Of a stretch of 64,000 bases of DNA, positions 1-8,304 are shown piece by piece (within the stretch, counting starts at the first letter, position 1; the number at the start of each line of letters is the position of its first letter). The position numbers were made by a program, and so were the translations under genes. This stretch comes from Virgibacillus_P tibetensis (GTDB taxonomy: Bacteria; Bacillota; Bacilli; Bacillales; Amphibacillaceae): the NCBI RefSeq assembly GCF_036026595.1, contig NZ_JARZFX010000016.1, positions 1 to 64,000 on the forward strand, in the 5' to 3' direction. Under the pieces are notes generated by a model, which ran no database searches, was not told the origin of the DNA, and saw only the letters and a list, made by a program, of their open reading frames with translations.

Positions 1-167
1 GTTTAATTTTATCACTAATTATTATTACGTTCATCGTAATTGTAAAAATTCACATGGCAAATCACATCGAAATCACAAGAAGGATATATTATTTACACCT
101 ACACGAATATGTGTGTGAATTACTTTATGATTTCATGTCTATTTAGTAATAAAACATTGATAGAACA
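1..167. other. AT-rich non-coding stretch at the window edge
   Basis: I see no reading frame with a ribosome site and no recognisable family here. It precedes a hairpin and a recombinase remnant, so it is probably part of a decayed mobile element. Confidence 0.4.
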
Positions 168-210
168 AAAAAACACATGTGATTTCTGCTGTGAAATCGC
201 ATGTGTTTTT
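168..210. terminator. Long hairpin, probable bidirectional terminator
   Basis: A 16-base stem (AAACACATG...GATTTC pairing with GAAATC...CATGTGTTT, one T.G wobble) has a short TGCT/GT loop. It is flanked by an A-run on the left and a T-run on the right, so it could act on either strand. It sits just upstream of the truncated recombinase reading frame. Confidence 0.6.
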
Positions 211-231
211 GCTTATGAACCTCTGAAGTAA

Positions 232-414
232 ATCCGTTTAAAAATCCGGCATACACATGCCAGTTTGTTGTTTGCAGACGGTGCTTCTATCAAAGATGTA
301 CAATCCCGACTCGGCCATACCGATATTAAAACCGCGATGGATATTTACACTCATGTGACCGATGAAGCGAAGGAGAATACAGCGGAGATGTTCCAGAAGT
401 ACATGACATTTTAG
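232..414 (+). pseudogene. C-terminal remnant of a tyrosine recombinase (integrase)
   Basis: The frame reads ...RHTHASLLFADGASIKDVQ, then RLGHTDIKTAMDIYTHVT, ending ...MFQKYMTF and TAG at 412-414. This is the typical end of a phage/ICE-type integrase: the second catalytic Arg with its HTH (R-H-x-x-A box), the Gly-His of box III and the nucleophile Tyr in IYTH are all present. In-frame stop TAA at 229-231 and no start codon with a ribosome site show that only about 60 codons of a protein normally near 370-390 residues remain. It is the only gene in the window on the plus strand, and it reads towards the att-like repeat at 516-530, which lies 101 bases after its stop. That is the usual layout of an integrase at the end of its element. 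Confidence 0.8.
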
Positions 415-456
415 CTCGGGTTGTTCAAGGGGTATTCAATTCCAAATTAGGACATG

Positions 457-492
457 AAAAAGCCCTCTCTGCTTTATAAGAGCAAAGAGGGC
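457..492 (-). terminator. Rho-independent terminator
   Basis: GCCCTCTcTGCT pairs with AGCAAAGAGGGC around a small loop. On the minus strand the stem is followed by five T residues (plus-strand A-run at 457-461). It would stop minus-strand transcripts coming from the herA gene, 360 bases upstream. Confidence 0.65.
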
Positions 493-505
493 AAACCCTT
501 GGTAT
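491..505 (+). repeat. Arm-like repeat beside the outer att copy
   Basis: GCAAACCCTTGGTAT here matches 14125-14139 in 14 of 15 bases. Both copies lie on the same side of the 15-base core, 25 and 28 bases from the core start. This fits integrase arm-type binding sites, which is an inference. Confidence 0.5.
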
Positions 506-515
506 ATAAGGTTTA

Positions 516-530
516 TTAACGTTTTGAGAA
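516..530 (+). repeat. Putative attachment site, outer copy (exact repeat of the rpsI 3' end)
   Basis: TTAACGTTTTGAGAA is identical to 14153-14167, the last 15 bases of rpsI, in the same orientation. Integrative elements often use the 3' end of a conserved gene and leave the last codons as a direct repeat at the far boundary. This copy would be the far boundary of the island holding the restriction and SIR2-HerA genes, and at the same time the near boundary of the element that owned the recombinase remnant. Confidence 0.7.
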
Positions 531-851
531 ATATACCTGTGAGTTTTAAGTATACCTAATCCATTGAAATCCTTTTGTATCAATGTTTTACAAGTTTGCA
601 TTTGGATAAAAATGTATGAACAGGTATTGAAAATGGTATTACTTGAACCAATTTGAACCAAAATGATGGATGTTAGTTGAATACAATAACCCCTCTATAA
701 AACTAATTTTCTCTTGACTTAAATTTAATCCTAAATATAATCACATACACAATACCATCAGTTTACTCATCATTATTCTATTTATACTGATTTTCCAGGT
801 TGTTATTTTCCGAATTGTTCTCCTACTCATTAATTCTAAATGAAATCTTAA
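531..851. other. Non-coding tail behind herA
   Basis: AT-rich sequence between the att-like repeat and the herA stop codon. I find no gene with a ribosome site and no strong hairpin in it. Confidence 0.4.
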
Positions 852-2729
852 CTACTCCACAATAGGTTCTGTAAAGTTAGATAAATCCCCCCATAAATTT
901 GTTAGCAATACATCATCACTGTTAGGACGTATATTTTTCTCTTTTGGTATTTTGACAAAGACCGGAACTTGCATTGCATTACCCGTTATAATTACTTCAC
1001 CTTTTCCTAAACTAGGAATCATTTGATACGAACTTTTATCAAGCGTTGGCATAGTATTCTCTAGCATGCGCAAATCTTTCTCATTTACAAGACGATGTAT
1101 AAGGTAATTATGTGTTTGTGATAAAATAGTTGGTGAAATATCCGCAGGACGTTGACTTGCAAGCGTCAAAAAACAGCCAAACTTTCTACCTTCTTTAATA
1201 ATCTCTTCAAACACTGATAAACGATAATCTTGCCAATCATCACCGTTGTTTCTATACTCAGCATTTAAAATATTATGAGCTTCATCGATAATCAAATGTC
1301 TTGTTTGATTGATACTTTGGCCTGCAACTTTAAATCTATGTTCATCATAAATCATTTTTGATATCAGCATAGGAATTAAACGGGTGACTTCTTCATTTGC
1401 ATGAACTAGAGAGATTATATTCATTGCCTTATATTTCCCTGAAATATCATCATAAACATCAATAACCTTTTCTAGACTATCAAATGATGTTTTTATCCGA
1501 TTAAATAATGGATTAATATGTTCAATATTGGCAGACTTCCATGCAGAAACATAAACTCTTTGAAACTGAAGAAAATAGTTAAGACTTTGAATAGGAGTAG
1601 CACTATTAAATAAAGCACTGAGTTCTCTCTTCAAATCATCAAGTTTAAGTTCTTCCTTTCCTTGTTGAGTAATTTGCCCATTTTCAAGAATCATTATTCC
1701 CGTTGCTGACTTTATCTCCAAATTACCAAAATGATTTTTTATAAGATTATCTTCAAGCCCTTGAAAATAACCTTTTTCAACACCTAGACTTTCAGCAGCT
1801 GATATCCAATTATCAAGTGCGTCACCAGCCACACTTTTAGTACCCCTAATGATTGATATTAATAACCCAATCTCTAGTTTTGCAAAGCTCTCTGCATCCT
1901 GTACTTTCTCTTTATAAGTCTTTAGTGCTGTTCGTAAAAAAGGTACCTGAGTTGCCGGTCGAGCATCAAACAATATTGCTAAAATGTCAGCGTCAAATAA
2001 ATAATCTTTTTTCACCGGCAATTTACGACCTTGACCCTCATTTCTAGTATTAACTTCAAAAATTTCTTTATGTTCCATTTTTACACCAAACATATCTAAA
2101 CCTGTATATTCCCCGTTAAAGTCTATAATAAAAAATTGAGACTTTTGAGTAATTTGCAGATAATATTCAGATCTAAAAAGCTCTAAAAATAATTTATGTA
2201 AAGTATTTGATTTTCCACTACCAGTATTACCAAAAATCCCAATATGTGATGCAAAAAAATTATTGATAGACAGTTGTATTGGTTGTCCTTCTAGGATTGA
2301 TTCTCCAATAGCAATCGTTGATTCAGTATAATCAATTCCATAAATAATTCTCAGTTCTTCTTTTGTAGTTAAAGTTACTTCATTACCAATCATCGGAACA
2401 TACTGACTAGTAACTTCAAATTTATCTCCGCATATTACTCCTTTCACTTTTAGAGTTATTATACGATTAATAGAATTCTTAGTATATCGATTATCGAATT
2501 CAGTACTTCTAATCGTATTTTGTTGATCTATGATCTTTTCCGTTGAAACTGTTGCAATAATTTTAACTTCATTTTGATTAATAGTTAGAAATGCACCTAT
2601 TTTAGGTCCCGTCAAAATATCTCCATACCATATAAACTCAGCATCATTAGACATATGATACATACCAACCTGAGATATATCACCTTCAACACCTACAATC
2701 ACACCTAATCTTTTATTATGCATTGTCAT
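852..2729 (-). CDS. herA: HerA-type ATPase of a SIR2-HerA anti-phage system
   Basis: A 625-residue FtsK/HerA-family ATPase. It has the N-terminal HAS-barrel-like region, Walker A GNTGSGKS at about 167-174, and Walker B LIIDEAHN at about 480-486 (Asp482, Glu483), followed by a sensor segment with SQRPADIS. HerA proteins form hexameric rings. In SIR2-HerA pairs the ring carries the SIR2 subunits, and the complex depletes NAD+ (and may act on DNA) on phage infection. I chose the ATG at 2729 because GGAGG lies nine bases before it; the longer frame from 2756 has no such site. The gene overlaps the end of the SIR2 gene by 14 bases, so the two are translationally coupled. The assignment is firm for the ATPase family and strong for the defence role because of the partner. 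Confidence 0.88.
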   Translation of the reverse strand: MTMHNKRLGVIVGVEGDISQVGMYHMSNDAEFIWYGDILTGPKIGAFLTINQNEVKIIATVSTEKIIDQQNTIRSTEFDNRYTKNSINRIITLKVKGVICGDKFEVTSQYVPMIGNEVTLTTKEELRIIYGIDYTESTIAIGESILEGQPIQLSINNFFASHIGIFGNTGSGKSNTLHKLFLELFRSEYYLQITQKSQFFIIDFNGEYTGLDMFGVKMEHKEIFEVNTRNEGQGRKLPVKKDYLFDADILAILFDARPATQVPFLRTALKTYKEKVQDAESFAKLEIGLLISIIRGTKSVAGDALDNWISAAESLGVEKGYFQGLEDNLIKNHFGNLEIKSATGIMILENGQITQQGKEELKLDDLKRELSALFNSATPIQSLNYFLQFQRVYVSAWKSANIEHINPLFNRIKTSFDSLEKVIDVYDDISGKYKAMNIISLVHANEEVTRLIPMLISKMIYDEHRFKVAGQSINQTRHLIIDEAHNILNAEYRNNGDDWQDYRLSVFEEIIKEGRKFGCFLTLASQRPADISPTILSQTHNYLIHRLVNEKDLRMLENTMPTLDKSSYQMIPSLGKGEVIITGNAMQVPVFVKIPKEKNIRPNSDDVLLTNLWGDLSNFTEPIVE

Positions 2730-3717
2730 CCTTGGATTCCTCCAATTTAGTACCACTTAAAATATTCGTTAGGTTTGATAGAGTAAAGCTAAACCATTCA
2801 TTGCTTTTATCGTCAACATTCTTATTATTATAATCATCTTCAAAATTTTCAGGTGTCAAAATTTTGAAATTGAATCTTTCATTTTCGAAATTCAAGTTAT
2901 TTAAAAAGGTTTGTCTATCACTATCTGTATACCCAAATACATACACCATCAGTTCAGGATTTTGTACTGCTCGTTTAACCATTTTTGCAATATGTTTATC
3001 TTGAAAAGAAAATCCAATAACAAATAAAACTGATTGTGGCTTATCTAATTCCATTTGAAAAATACGCAACATTTCATGAAAATGATTACTTTCAAAGGTG
3101 GTTGAGGCTTCATATCCGTCTGGTTTAACAATAACTGGTTCATTAACTACTTCATTTTTTATTAAAATATTTTCATCTTGTTTTTCCCAATTGATTGATC
3201 CGTGTGGCTTTATCAATGTTATCGATGGGATTTCATTGATATAATTATCATTTAATCCCTTATAAGAAACCGTTCGATTAAAATTTGAACTGTCTAAGTA
3301 GCGATCAAAGTACCCAGTAGCTCCATCATTAAATACTAACTTATACTTTTTTAAAATCTGATCAGTTGCTTTTTCAATATACAAGTCATAATTAGTCGTA
3401 AAGATATTCACATTCTTTGGTATCTGTCGGGAGTTAGATAAGTTCAAAATTGAAACAACGCTCTCTATAAACTTTTGATAGTTTCCCAAAACTGTATAAG
3501 TATTTTTTTCAGCTAGTTCAAACTTACTCGTCGTTAATAATTTTTTACTAACCTCCTCAACCCGTTCAAATAACTGCTCATTAGCCGACTTGCCATTTAT
3601 ATCATGAAATGCTCCCATTAATGGAATAGCGGGTACTGATGTCCCGGAACCTAAAAGAAAATTAAGTTGTTTAGTGATTGCTAGTTTTCGCAATTGTTTT
3701 ATTATATCTTCACTCAT
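2716..3717 (-). CDS. SIR2-family NADase, partner of HerA
   Basis: A 333-residue SIR2-like protein. The nucleotide-binding loop GSGTSVPAIP is at about 23-32, TTNYD at 107-111, and the catalytic His172 in KPHGS; a C-terminal motif VIGFSF is also typical. These residues cleave NAD+ in defence SIR2 proteins, as opposed to protein deacetylation. There is no zinc-finger Cys set like that of deacetylase sirtuins, which fits the defence type. The start at 3717 has GGGAG seven bases upstream; an ATG six bases earlier would be too close to that site. The gene stands behind a terminator that separates it from hsdR and overlaps herA, so SIR2 and HerA form their own two-gene unit. Confidence 0.88.
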   Translation of the reverse strand: MSEDIIKQLRKLAITKQLNFLLGSGTSVPAIPLMGAFHDINGKSANEQLFERVEEVSKKLLTTSKFELAEKNTYTVLGNYQKFIESVVSILNLSNSRQIPKNVNIFTTNYDLYIEKATDQILKKYKLVFNDGATGYFDRYLDSSNFNRTVSYKGLNDNYINEIPSITLIKPHGSINWEKQDENILIKNEVVNEPVIVKPDGYEASTTFESNHFHEMLRIFQMELDKPQSVLFVIGFSFQDKHIAKMVKRAVQNPELMVYVFGYTDSDRQTFLNNLNFENERFNFKILTPENFEDDYNNKNVDDKSNEWFSFTLSNLTNILSGTKLEESKDDNA

Positions 3718-3740
3718 CTTCATACTCCCATCTCAATTAT

Positions 3741-3768
3741 ATTATCTATACTTAAAATTGTTTTTCAG
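3741..3768 (-). promoter_or_regulatory. Candidate promoter for the SIR2-HerA pair
   Basis: On the minus strand CTGAAA and GATAAT are separated by 16 bases, 24 bases before the SIR2 start codon. The -35 box is a moderate match. Its position directly after a terminator makes a promoter here likely. Confidence 0.35.
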
Positions 3769-3796
3769 ATTTTGTAATATACCGAATCGAAACTAT

Positions 3797-3826
3797 AAAA
3801 AAGGCATCAACATTTCTGCTGATGCT
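3797..3826 (-). terminator. Terminator behind hsdR
   Basis: On the minus strand AGCATCA pairs with TGATGC(C) around a ten-base loop and is followed by six T residues, 42 bases after the hsdR stop codon. It makes the restriction genes and the SIR2-HerA pair separate transcription units. Confidence 0.7.
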
Positions 3827-3867
3827 TGAAAATTTGTTACTTTTTGTCAACCTGTCACATTTCTTCA

Positions 3868-6800
3868 TTAAGAGACAGCACTTTCCATCATAGCTTCTTC
3901 CATTAAATGAGTCATAATAACTTCTGTCTTTAAATTAAACATTTCTTTGTTGTAGCTGTCTGGTAATGTTTCATCTAATAATTCTTCTATTTCAAATTTA
4001 ACAGCTTGTCTAGGTTGCTCATCTTTATACCAATCAATGACATTTGTTTTACTTTGGTCATTTTTAAGAGACTCGTATAATCTCCTAGCAGATAACTTCA
4101 CTTTTTCTTCTTCTTTTTTCGTTAACTTGTCCTTTTTTAACAAGTCATATATTTCTAGCTCTTTTTCAGTCAAACCTTCTTTGACATGACGTTCATCTTC
4201 TTGTTTTAGATTATCTACAAAGTCAACTAAATCTTCATAATAATCCTCATTTGTCGAGTTACCAGCATTATAGCGATTGATTAACTCTTTATATCGCTCT
4301 ACAAAATTGGTACGCGTTTTATTATCTTCTAAAAGTTTGTTCAACTTATCTTCAATAAATGATCTCAGCTCTTGAATCTCTATATTTTTATAAGGGGACT
4401 CCTTGATTGTCCGACGAATATCATCCGTATTTATTTCTGATAAATTTAATGTTTTCATTGTTGTAACTTCGTATTTATTTTCTCCCGCATCTTCTTTAAC
4501 ATATTTAGATTGCACACTTAAATCTAGAGTCCTACTAAGTGCTATTTTTGCACTTTCAATATTTTCTTCTCTAACAGAGGCTTTAATCATATCACCTAAA
4601 TAAAAAATAATAGATAGATAATTATTTTTCCAATCAAACTCAAATATTTCTGGTTTACAAGCTTCATATATGTTTTTACACAAATTTACATATATCTTAA
4701 ATTCCTCATGATATTCATCTTTATCTAGTAAGATATTCGTATACTGTTGAAAGAGATCAATCTGATCAAATGTTTCATTCCTTTGGAGTATTTCATCTAA
4801 TCTTATGTTTAGTTGATTACAAAACCTTATTGTTTCTTGAATGACATCTTCTAATAATTTTATTTGTTCTTCAATATTTTTGACAGGCATGTTGTCATCA
4901 CTATCGGGATTTGCATAATCACCAAGGGCTTCCTTCATATATTTAAATAAATTCAGATAATCAACAATCAATCCTGAATTCTTCCCAGGAAACACCCTAT
5001 TAATCCGAGCAATTGTTTGCATTAACGTATGACTTTTCATCGGTTTATCTAAATAAATGGTTGAAGTATTTGGTGCATCAAATCCTGTTAACCACATGGC
5101 ACAAACAAAAACAAGTGATAATGGATTTTTAGGATCTTTAAAGTTATCTTCTATGTCATGTCCATTTTCATCAATGTGATTCATCCGTTCACGATGTTTC
5201 TTGAAATCTAGCCCCTCATTTTTAAACCTTTCATCCTCATCGCCATCTTCACTAACAACAACAGCCATCTCTACTTGTTGCATATATTTAATTTGCCTAT
5301 TAAGTCTTTCTCGTTCTTCTCTTGATGAAGCACTGGAACGCTTTTGATATAATTCTTTTAACTTTTCATTCCAGTAATACTTTACTTTGTCATACATTCG
5401 TACAGTAGTGAATTTGTCTACCGATATAACCATCGCTTTACCTAGATATCCTCTGTTAGGGAAATGTTCAACAATGTCTTTTGCAACTATATTTAATCGG
5501 TCATCCCGTTTTAACACTTCATTCGTTTTCGAATAGTAGTTAGATAGCTTTTCCTCTTCTTCAGGAGTCAGGTTTTCATCTTCAATGATTTCTAAATAGT
5601 CATCTTCCAAAAAGTCATTTGTTAACCATACTTCAGGCACTCTTCTTGAGTAATATAAAGGTACAGTTGATCCATCTTCAATCGATTGAGCAAAGTTATA
5701 TTCACTAACATAATCTCCGAACCATTGATTCGTAAGACGTTTAGAACCTAACAATGGGGTTCCTGTAAAAGCAATATATTGAGCATTAGGTAAAGCCGTC
5801 CTCATGTTTTCTGCTAATGATTTGTACTGCGTCCGATGTGCCTCATCCACAATAACAACAATATCATTTCGGTCTGATAAAAGAGGGTACTTCTTCCCCT
5901 TTTCGTATCGAAACTTTTGAATTAAGGTAAATAAAAAAGGCTTATTCGTGCGGAGGACACTTCTTAATTCTCCGCTATTCTTAGGGTTAGCCGCATCTTC
6001 TTCGGTAATCGTTTCTGTTCTCAAAAAGTTTTTATAAAGTTGGTTATCTAAATCATTCCGGTCTGTCACCATAAAGAAAGTAAAGTTTCCTGTTATCTTT
6101 CTATTAATCTTATTCATAAACATTGCCATAGAATAGGACTTTCCACTTCCTTGTGTGTGCCAGAACACACCAAGCTTTCCATTTAATTCGTCCCGTCTTT
6201 TAAATGCTTCTACCCCATTGTTTACCCCTAAATACTGGTGGTTTTTAGCTAGGATTTTCATTCTTTTGTTCTCATACAAAATAAAGTTTTCCACATAGTC
6301 TAGTAACGTCGCACGTTGCAATAAACTACCTAACAGGTATTCAATACTGGTTCCACCTGACCGAATTAACTTACGGTCTACTTTATCCTCTTCTGTCGCT
6401 CTTAACCATTCAAAGAAGTGATTATAGTGTGCTGTATAACTACCAACTCTTGTTTCTGTTCCATTCGATAGTACACAAAACTGGTTAAAGTGGAATAGTT
6501 GCGGAATATCACGAATATAATCTTTCAGGTTCTTTTCGTAAGCTGTTCGTAACTTTATGTCCGAATTCTTTAGTTCAATAAAGACTAATGGTAGTCCATT
6601 CACAAATAGAAGTAAATCTGGTCTACGATGTTGTGTTTCTCCCTTAATCCACATTTGTGAAACAACTGTAAATGTATTATCTGTTACAGTATTATAATCC
6701 AGTATTCGGATTGTTTCGTGTTTCTTCTTACCATTCTCTTCAAACTCTACACTAATGCCGTTTTTTAACTTTTTATAGTTATCATAATTAATTACCTCTA

Positions 6801-7086
6801 ACTCTTTATCCGAAAATGGTATCCTAAACTCTTCTACAACCTGTCTCAGAAAATGTTCTGGAATATTGGGGTTTAAATCCTTTAGACTCTGATATAAGAC
6901 TTCTGGTAGAATCACTTCCTGAATATTTGAGCGTCCAGTCCCGTCTTCTTCATGTTCTAATACATTCAATGAAGAAAAGACTTTAGTTGAACTAATATTT
7001 GCGTCTATCCATTTATATTGATCCTTATCCGTTAAAGCTTGAATACACGCCTTTTCAATCATATCTTCCGTAATAATCTTTCGCAT
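3868..7086 (-). CDS. hsdR: Type I restriction endonuclease subunit HsdR
   Basis: A 1072-residue motor-nuclease subunit. The PD-(D/E)xK nuclease core is seen as RRPDLLLF...IELKNS (Asp157, Glu171, Lys173). The superfamily 2 translocase follows, with Walker A TQGSGKS at 311-317, DEAH at 414-417, FTGTP, and the late helicase motifs FVCAMWLTGFDAPN and ARINRVFPGK. The acidic C-terminal region would bind the methylase core. HsdR joins an M2S1 methylase, pulls in DNA at unmethylated targets using ATP, and cuts far from the site. All motifs are intact. It begins 12 bases after hsdS. Confidence 0.95.
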   Translation of the reverse strand: MRKIITEDMIEKACIQALTDKDQYKWIDANISSTKVFSSLNVLEHEEDGTGRSNIQEVILPEVLYQSLKDLNPNIPEHFLRQVVEEFRIPFSDKELEVINYDNYKKLKNGISVEFEENGKKKHETIRILDYNTVTDNTFTVVSQMWIKGETQHRRPDLLLFVNGLPLVFIELKNSDIKLRTAYEKNLKDYIRDIPQLFHFNQFCVLSNGTETRVGSYTAHYNHFFEWLRATEEDKVDRKLIRSGGTSIEYLLGSLLQRATLLDYVENFILYENKRMKILAKNHQYLGVNNGVEAFKRRDELNGKLGVFWHTQGSGKSYSMAMFMNKINRKITGNFTFFMVTDRNDLDNQLYKNFLRTETITEEDAANPKNSGELRSVLRTNKPFLFTLIQKFRYEKGKKYPLLSDRNDIVVIVDEAHRTQYKSLAENMRTALPNAQYIAFTGTPLLGSKRLTNQWFGDYVSEYNFAQSIEDGSTVPLYYSRRVPEVWLTNDFLEDDYLEIIEDENLTPEEEEKLSNYYSKTNEVLKRDDRLNIVAKDIVEHFPNRGYLGKAMVISVDKFTTVRMYDKVKYYWNEKLKELYQKRSSASSREERERLNRQIKYMQQVEMAVVVSEDGDEDERFKNEGLDFKKHRERMNHIDENGHDIEDNFKDPKNPLSLVFVCAMWLTGFDAPNTSTIYLDKPMKSHTLMQTIARINRVFPGKNSGLIVDYLNLFKYMKEALGDYANPDSDDNMPVKNIEEQIKLLEDVIQETIRFCNQLNIRLDEILQRNETFDQIDLFQQYTNILLDKDEYHEEFKIYVNLCKNIYEACKPEIFEFDWKNNYLSIIFYLGDMIKASVREENIESAKIALSRTLDLSVQSKYVKEDAGENKYEVTTMKTLNLSEINTDDIRRTIKESPYKNIEIQELRSFIEDKLNKLLEDNKTRTNFVERYKELINRYNAGNSTNEDYYEDLVDFVDNLKQEDERHVKEGLTEKELEIYDLLKKDKLTKKEEEKVKLSARRLYESLKNDQSKTNVIDWYKDEQPRQAVKFEIEELLDETLPDSYNKEMFNLKTEVIMTHLMEEAMMESAVS

Positions 7087-7098
7087 ACTATCCCTCCT

Positions 7099-8304
7099 CT
7101 ACTTCACCTCAATTGTACCGTTCATCAAACGCGGTAACAGGAGATCTCTTTGTTTTCTTAAGTTTTGGTTAGATAACATTATCCTTTTTATTTTTTCCAA
7201 AAATGGTTTTGTTATCGTATTAAACTCTACTAATAATTCATTACTCGGATATAGTATTTTTAACCCTTCAAATTTGCCCTTACTTAAGTTAGTCATCGTG
7301 GCTCCAGTTGCTCCAAACAGTTCAATGGTTTTTTTCATAGACTTTAAAGTAAAGAAAGCCCATTCTCTTAATACAGAATCTTTTAATACTATAGAATTTA
7401 TCTGTTGGTTGGTGTGAGCAGGAAACATATTTAGTGAAACTACCCCACCAGTACCTATACAGCTTACCATTATAGAATCTTCGGGAAGTAATTTATTAAC
7501 CTGACTTTCACTTCCTTCATTACTCAAATAACTTTCTGTTTGCGCTGTAAATACATTTCCGTGCATATCAGGTGTTTTAATAAACATTATCTCTCCATCA
7601 TAATATTCTGGTACTTTTGTTGAAGGGGTTTTCCCAGTAATGACTTCTCCAAGGCTTTTCACTCTCTTCACTTCCCAACCTGTAGGAAGACCTTTTTCAA
7701 ATTTAGTATTTTCATAACCAGGAAACCTCATTCGAACAAACCATTCTTTATAAACTTCTTCGGCTAATTTCTCTAAGGTTGCTATTCTACGATTATTATT
7801 TTCAATTAGTTTATCGTAAGTAGAAAGGAAATTTGCTATTTTTTCTTGTACTTTCAAATCAGGAATATTTATTTTTAGTTTTTTAATAAAATTACTATCT
7901 GCTCTCTGTCGTCCACTTGCGCCGCTCATGCTATTAATTGCTGGTAACACAATACTATCGGTTTGAGCTAAATAACTAACAAACTCAGTTAATGTTTCGT
8001 TTTGTTTTCCTTTAAAAACAAATAATTCTGTAGATCCAAATCCTATGTCTGAACTTTCCAAAAAAGCTCTCGCTATTTTTCTATTTTCCAAACAAGGAGT
8101 TATCCTAGAGAATAACACATCCCCAGACTTAAATTTATTAGAACTCTGTCCCGTATATTCTTCCCTGTTTTTTTCAAATACATTGAAAGAACTTTCATCT
8201 ATATCCGCTATTCCAATAAAGGGGTATTCTTTGTTTTTTTCTAATTTCACTTTTGGGTTAAACTCAATTACATCCTGAAACCTAACCTCTCTCCACTCAC
8301 TCAT
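7099..8304 (-). CDS. hsdS: Type I restriction-modification specificity subunit HsdS
   Basis: About 401 residues with the usual two-repeat plan. The first target-recognition domain (WREVRFQDVIEF...) ends in the central conserved helix (PDLKVQEKIANFLSTYDKLI, about residues 150-170). The second domain starts at LPTGWEVKRV and closes with a similar helix ending LLLPRLMNGTI. These two domains set the bipartite DNA target shared by methylation and cleavage. The start at 8304 (MSEW...) is chosen over an upstream TTG two codons earlier. It overlaps hsdM by eight bases. Target domains vary freely between strains, so the recognition sequence cannot be predicted here. Confidence 0.93.
   Translation of the reverse strand: MSEWREVRFQDVIEFNPKVKLEKNKEYPFIGIADIDESSFNVFEKNREEYTGQSSNKFKSGDVLFSRITPCLENRKIARAFLESSDIGFGSTELFVFKGKQNETLTEFVSYLAQTDSIVLPAINSMSGASGRQRADSNFIKKLKINIPDLKVQEKIANFLSTYDKLIENNNRRIATLEKLAEEVYKEWFVRMRFPGYENTKFEKGLPTGWEVKRVKSLGEVITGKTPSTKVPEYYDGEIMFIKTPDMHGNVFTAQTESYLSNEGSESQVNKLLPEDSIMVSCIGTGGVVSLNMFPAHTNQQINSIVLKDSVLREWAFFTLKSMKKTIELFGATGATMTNLSKGKFEGLKILYPSNELLVEFNTITKPFLEKIKRIMLSNQNLRKQRDLLLPRLMNGTIEVK

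Noticed and set aside
425..661. 78-codon minus-strand frame crossing the outer att repeat
   Set aside because: It runs through the terminator hairpin and the att-like core, has no ribosome site and resembles nothing known.
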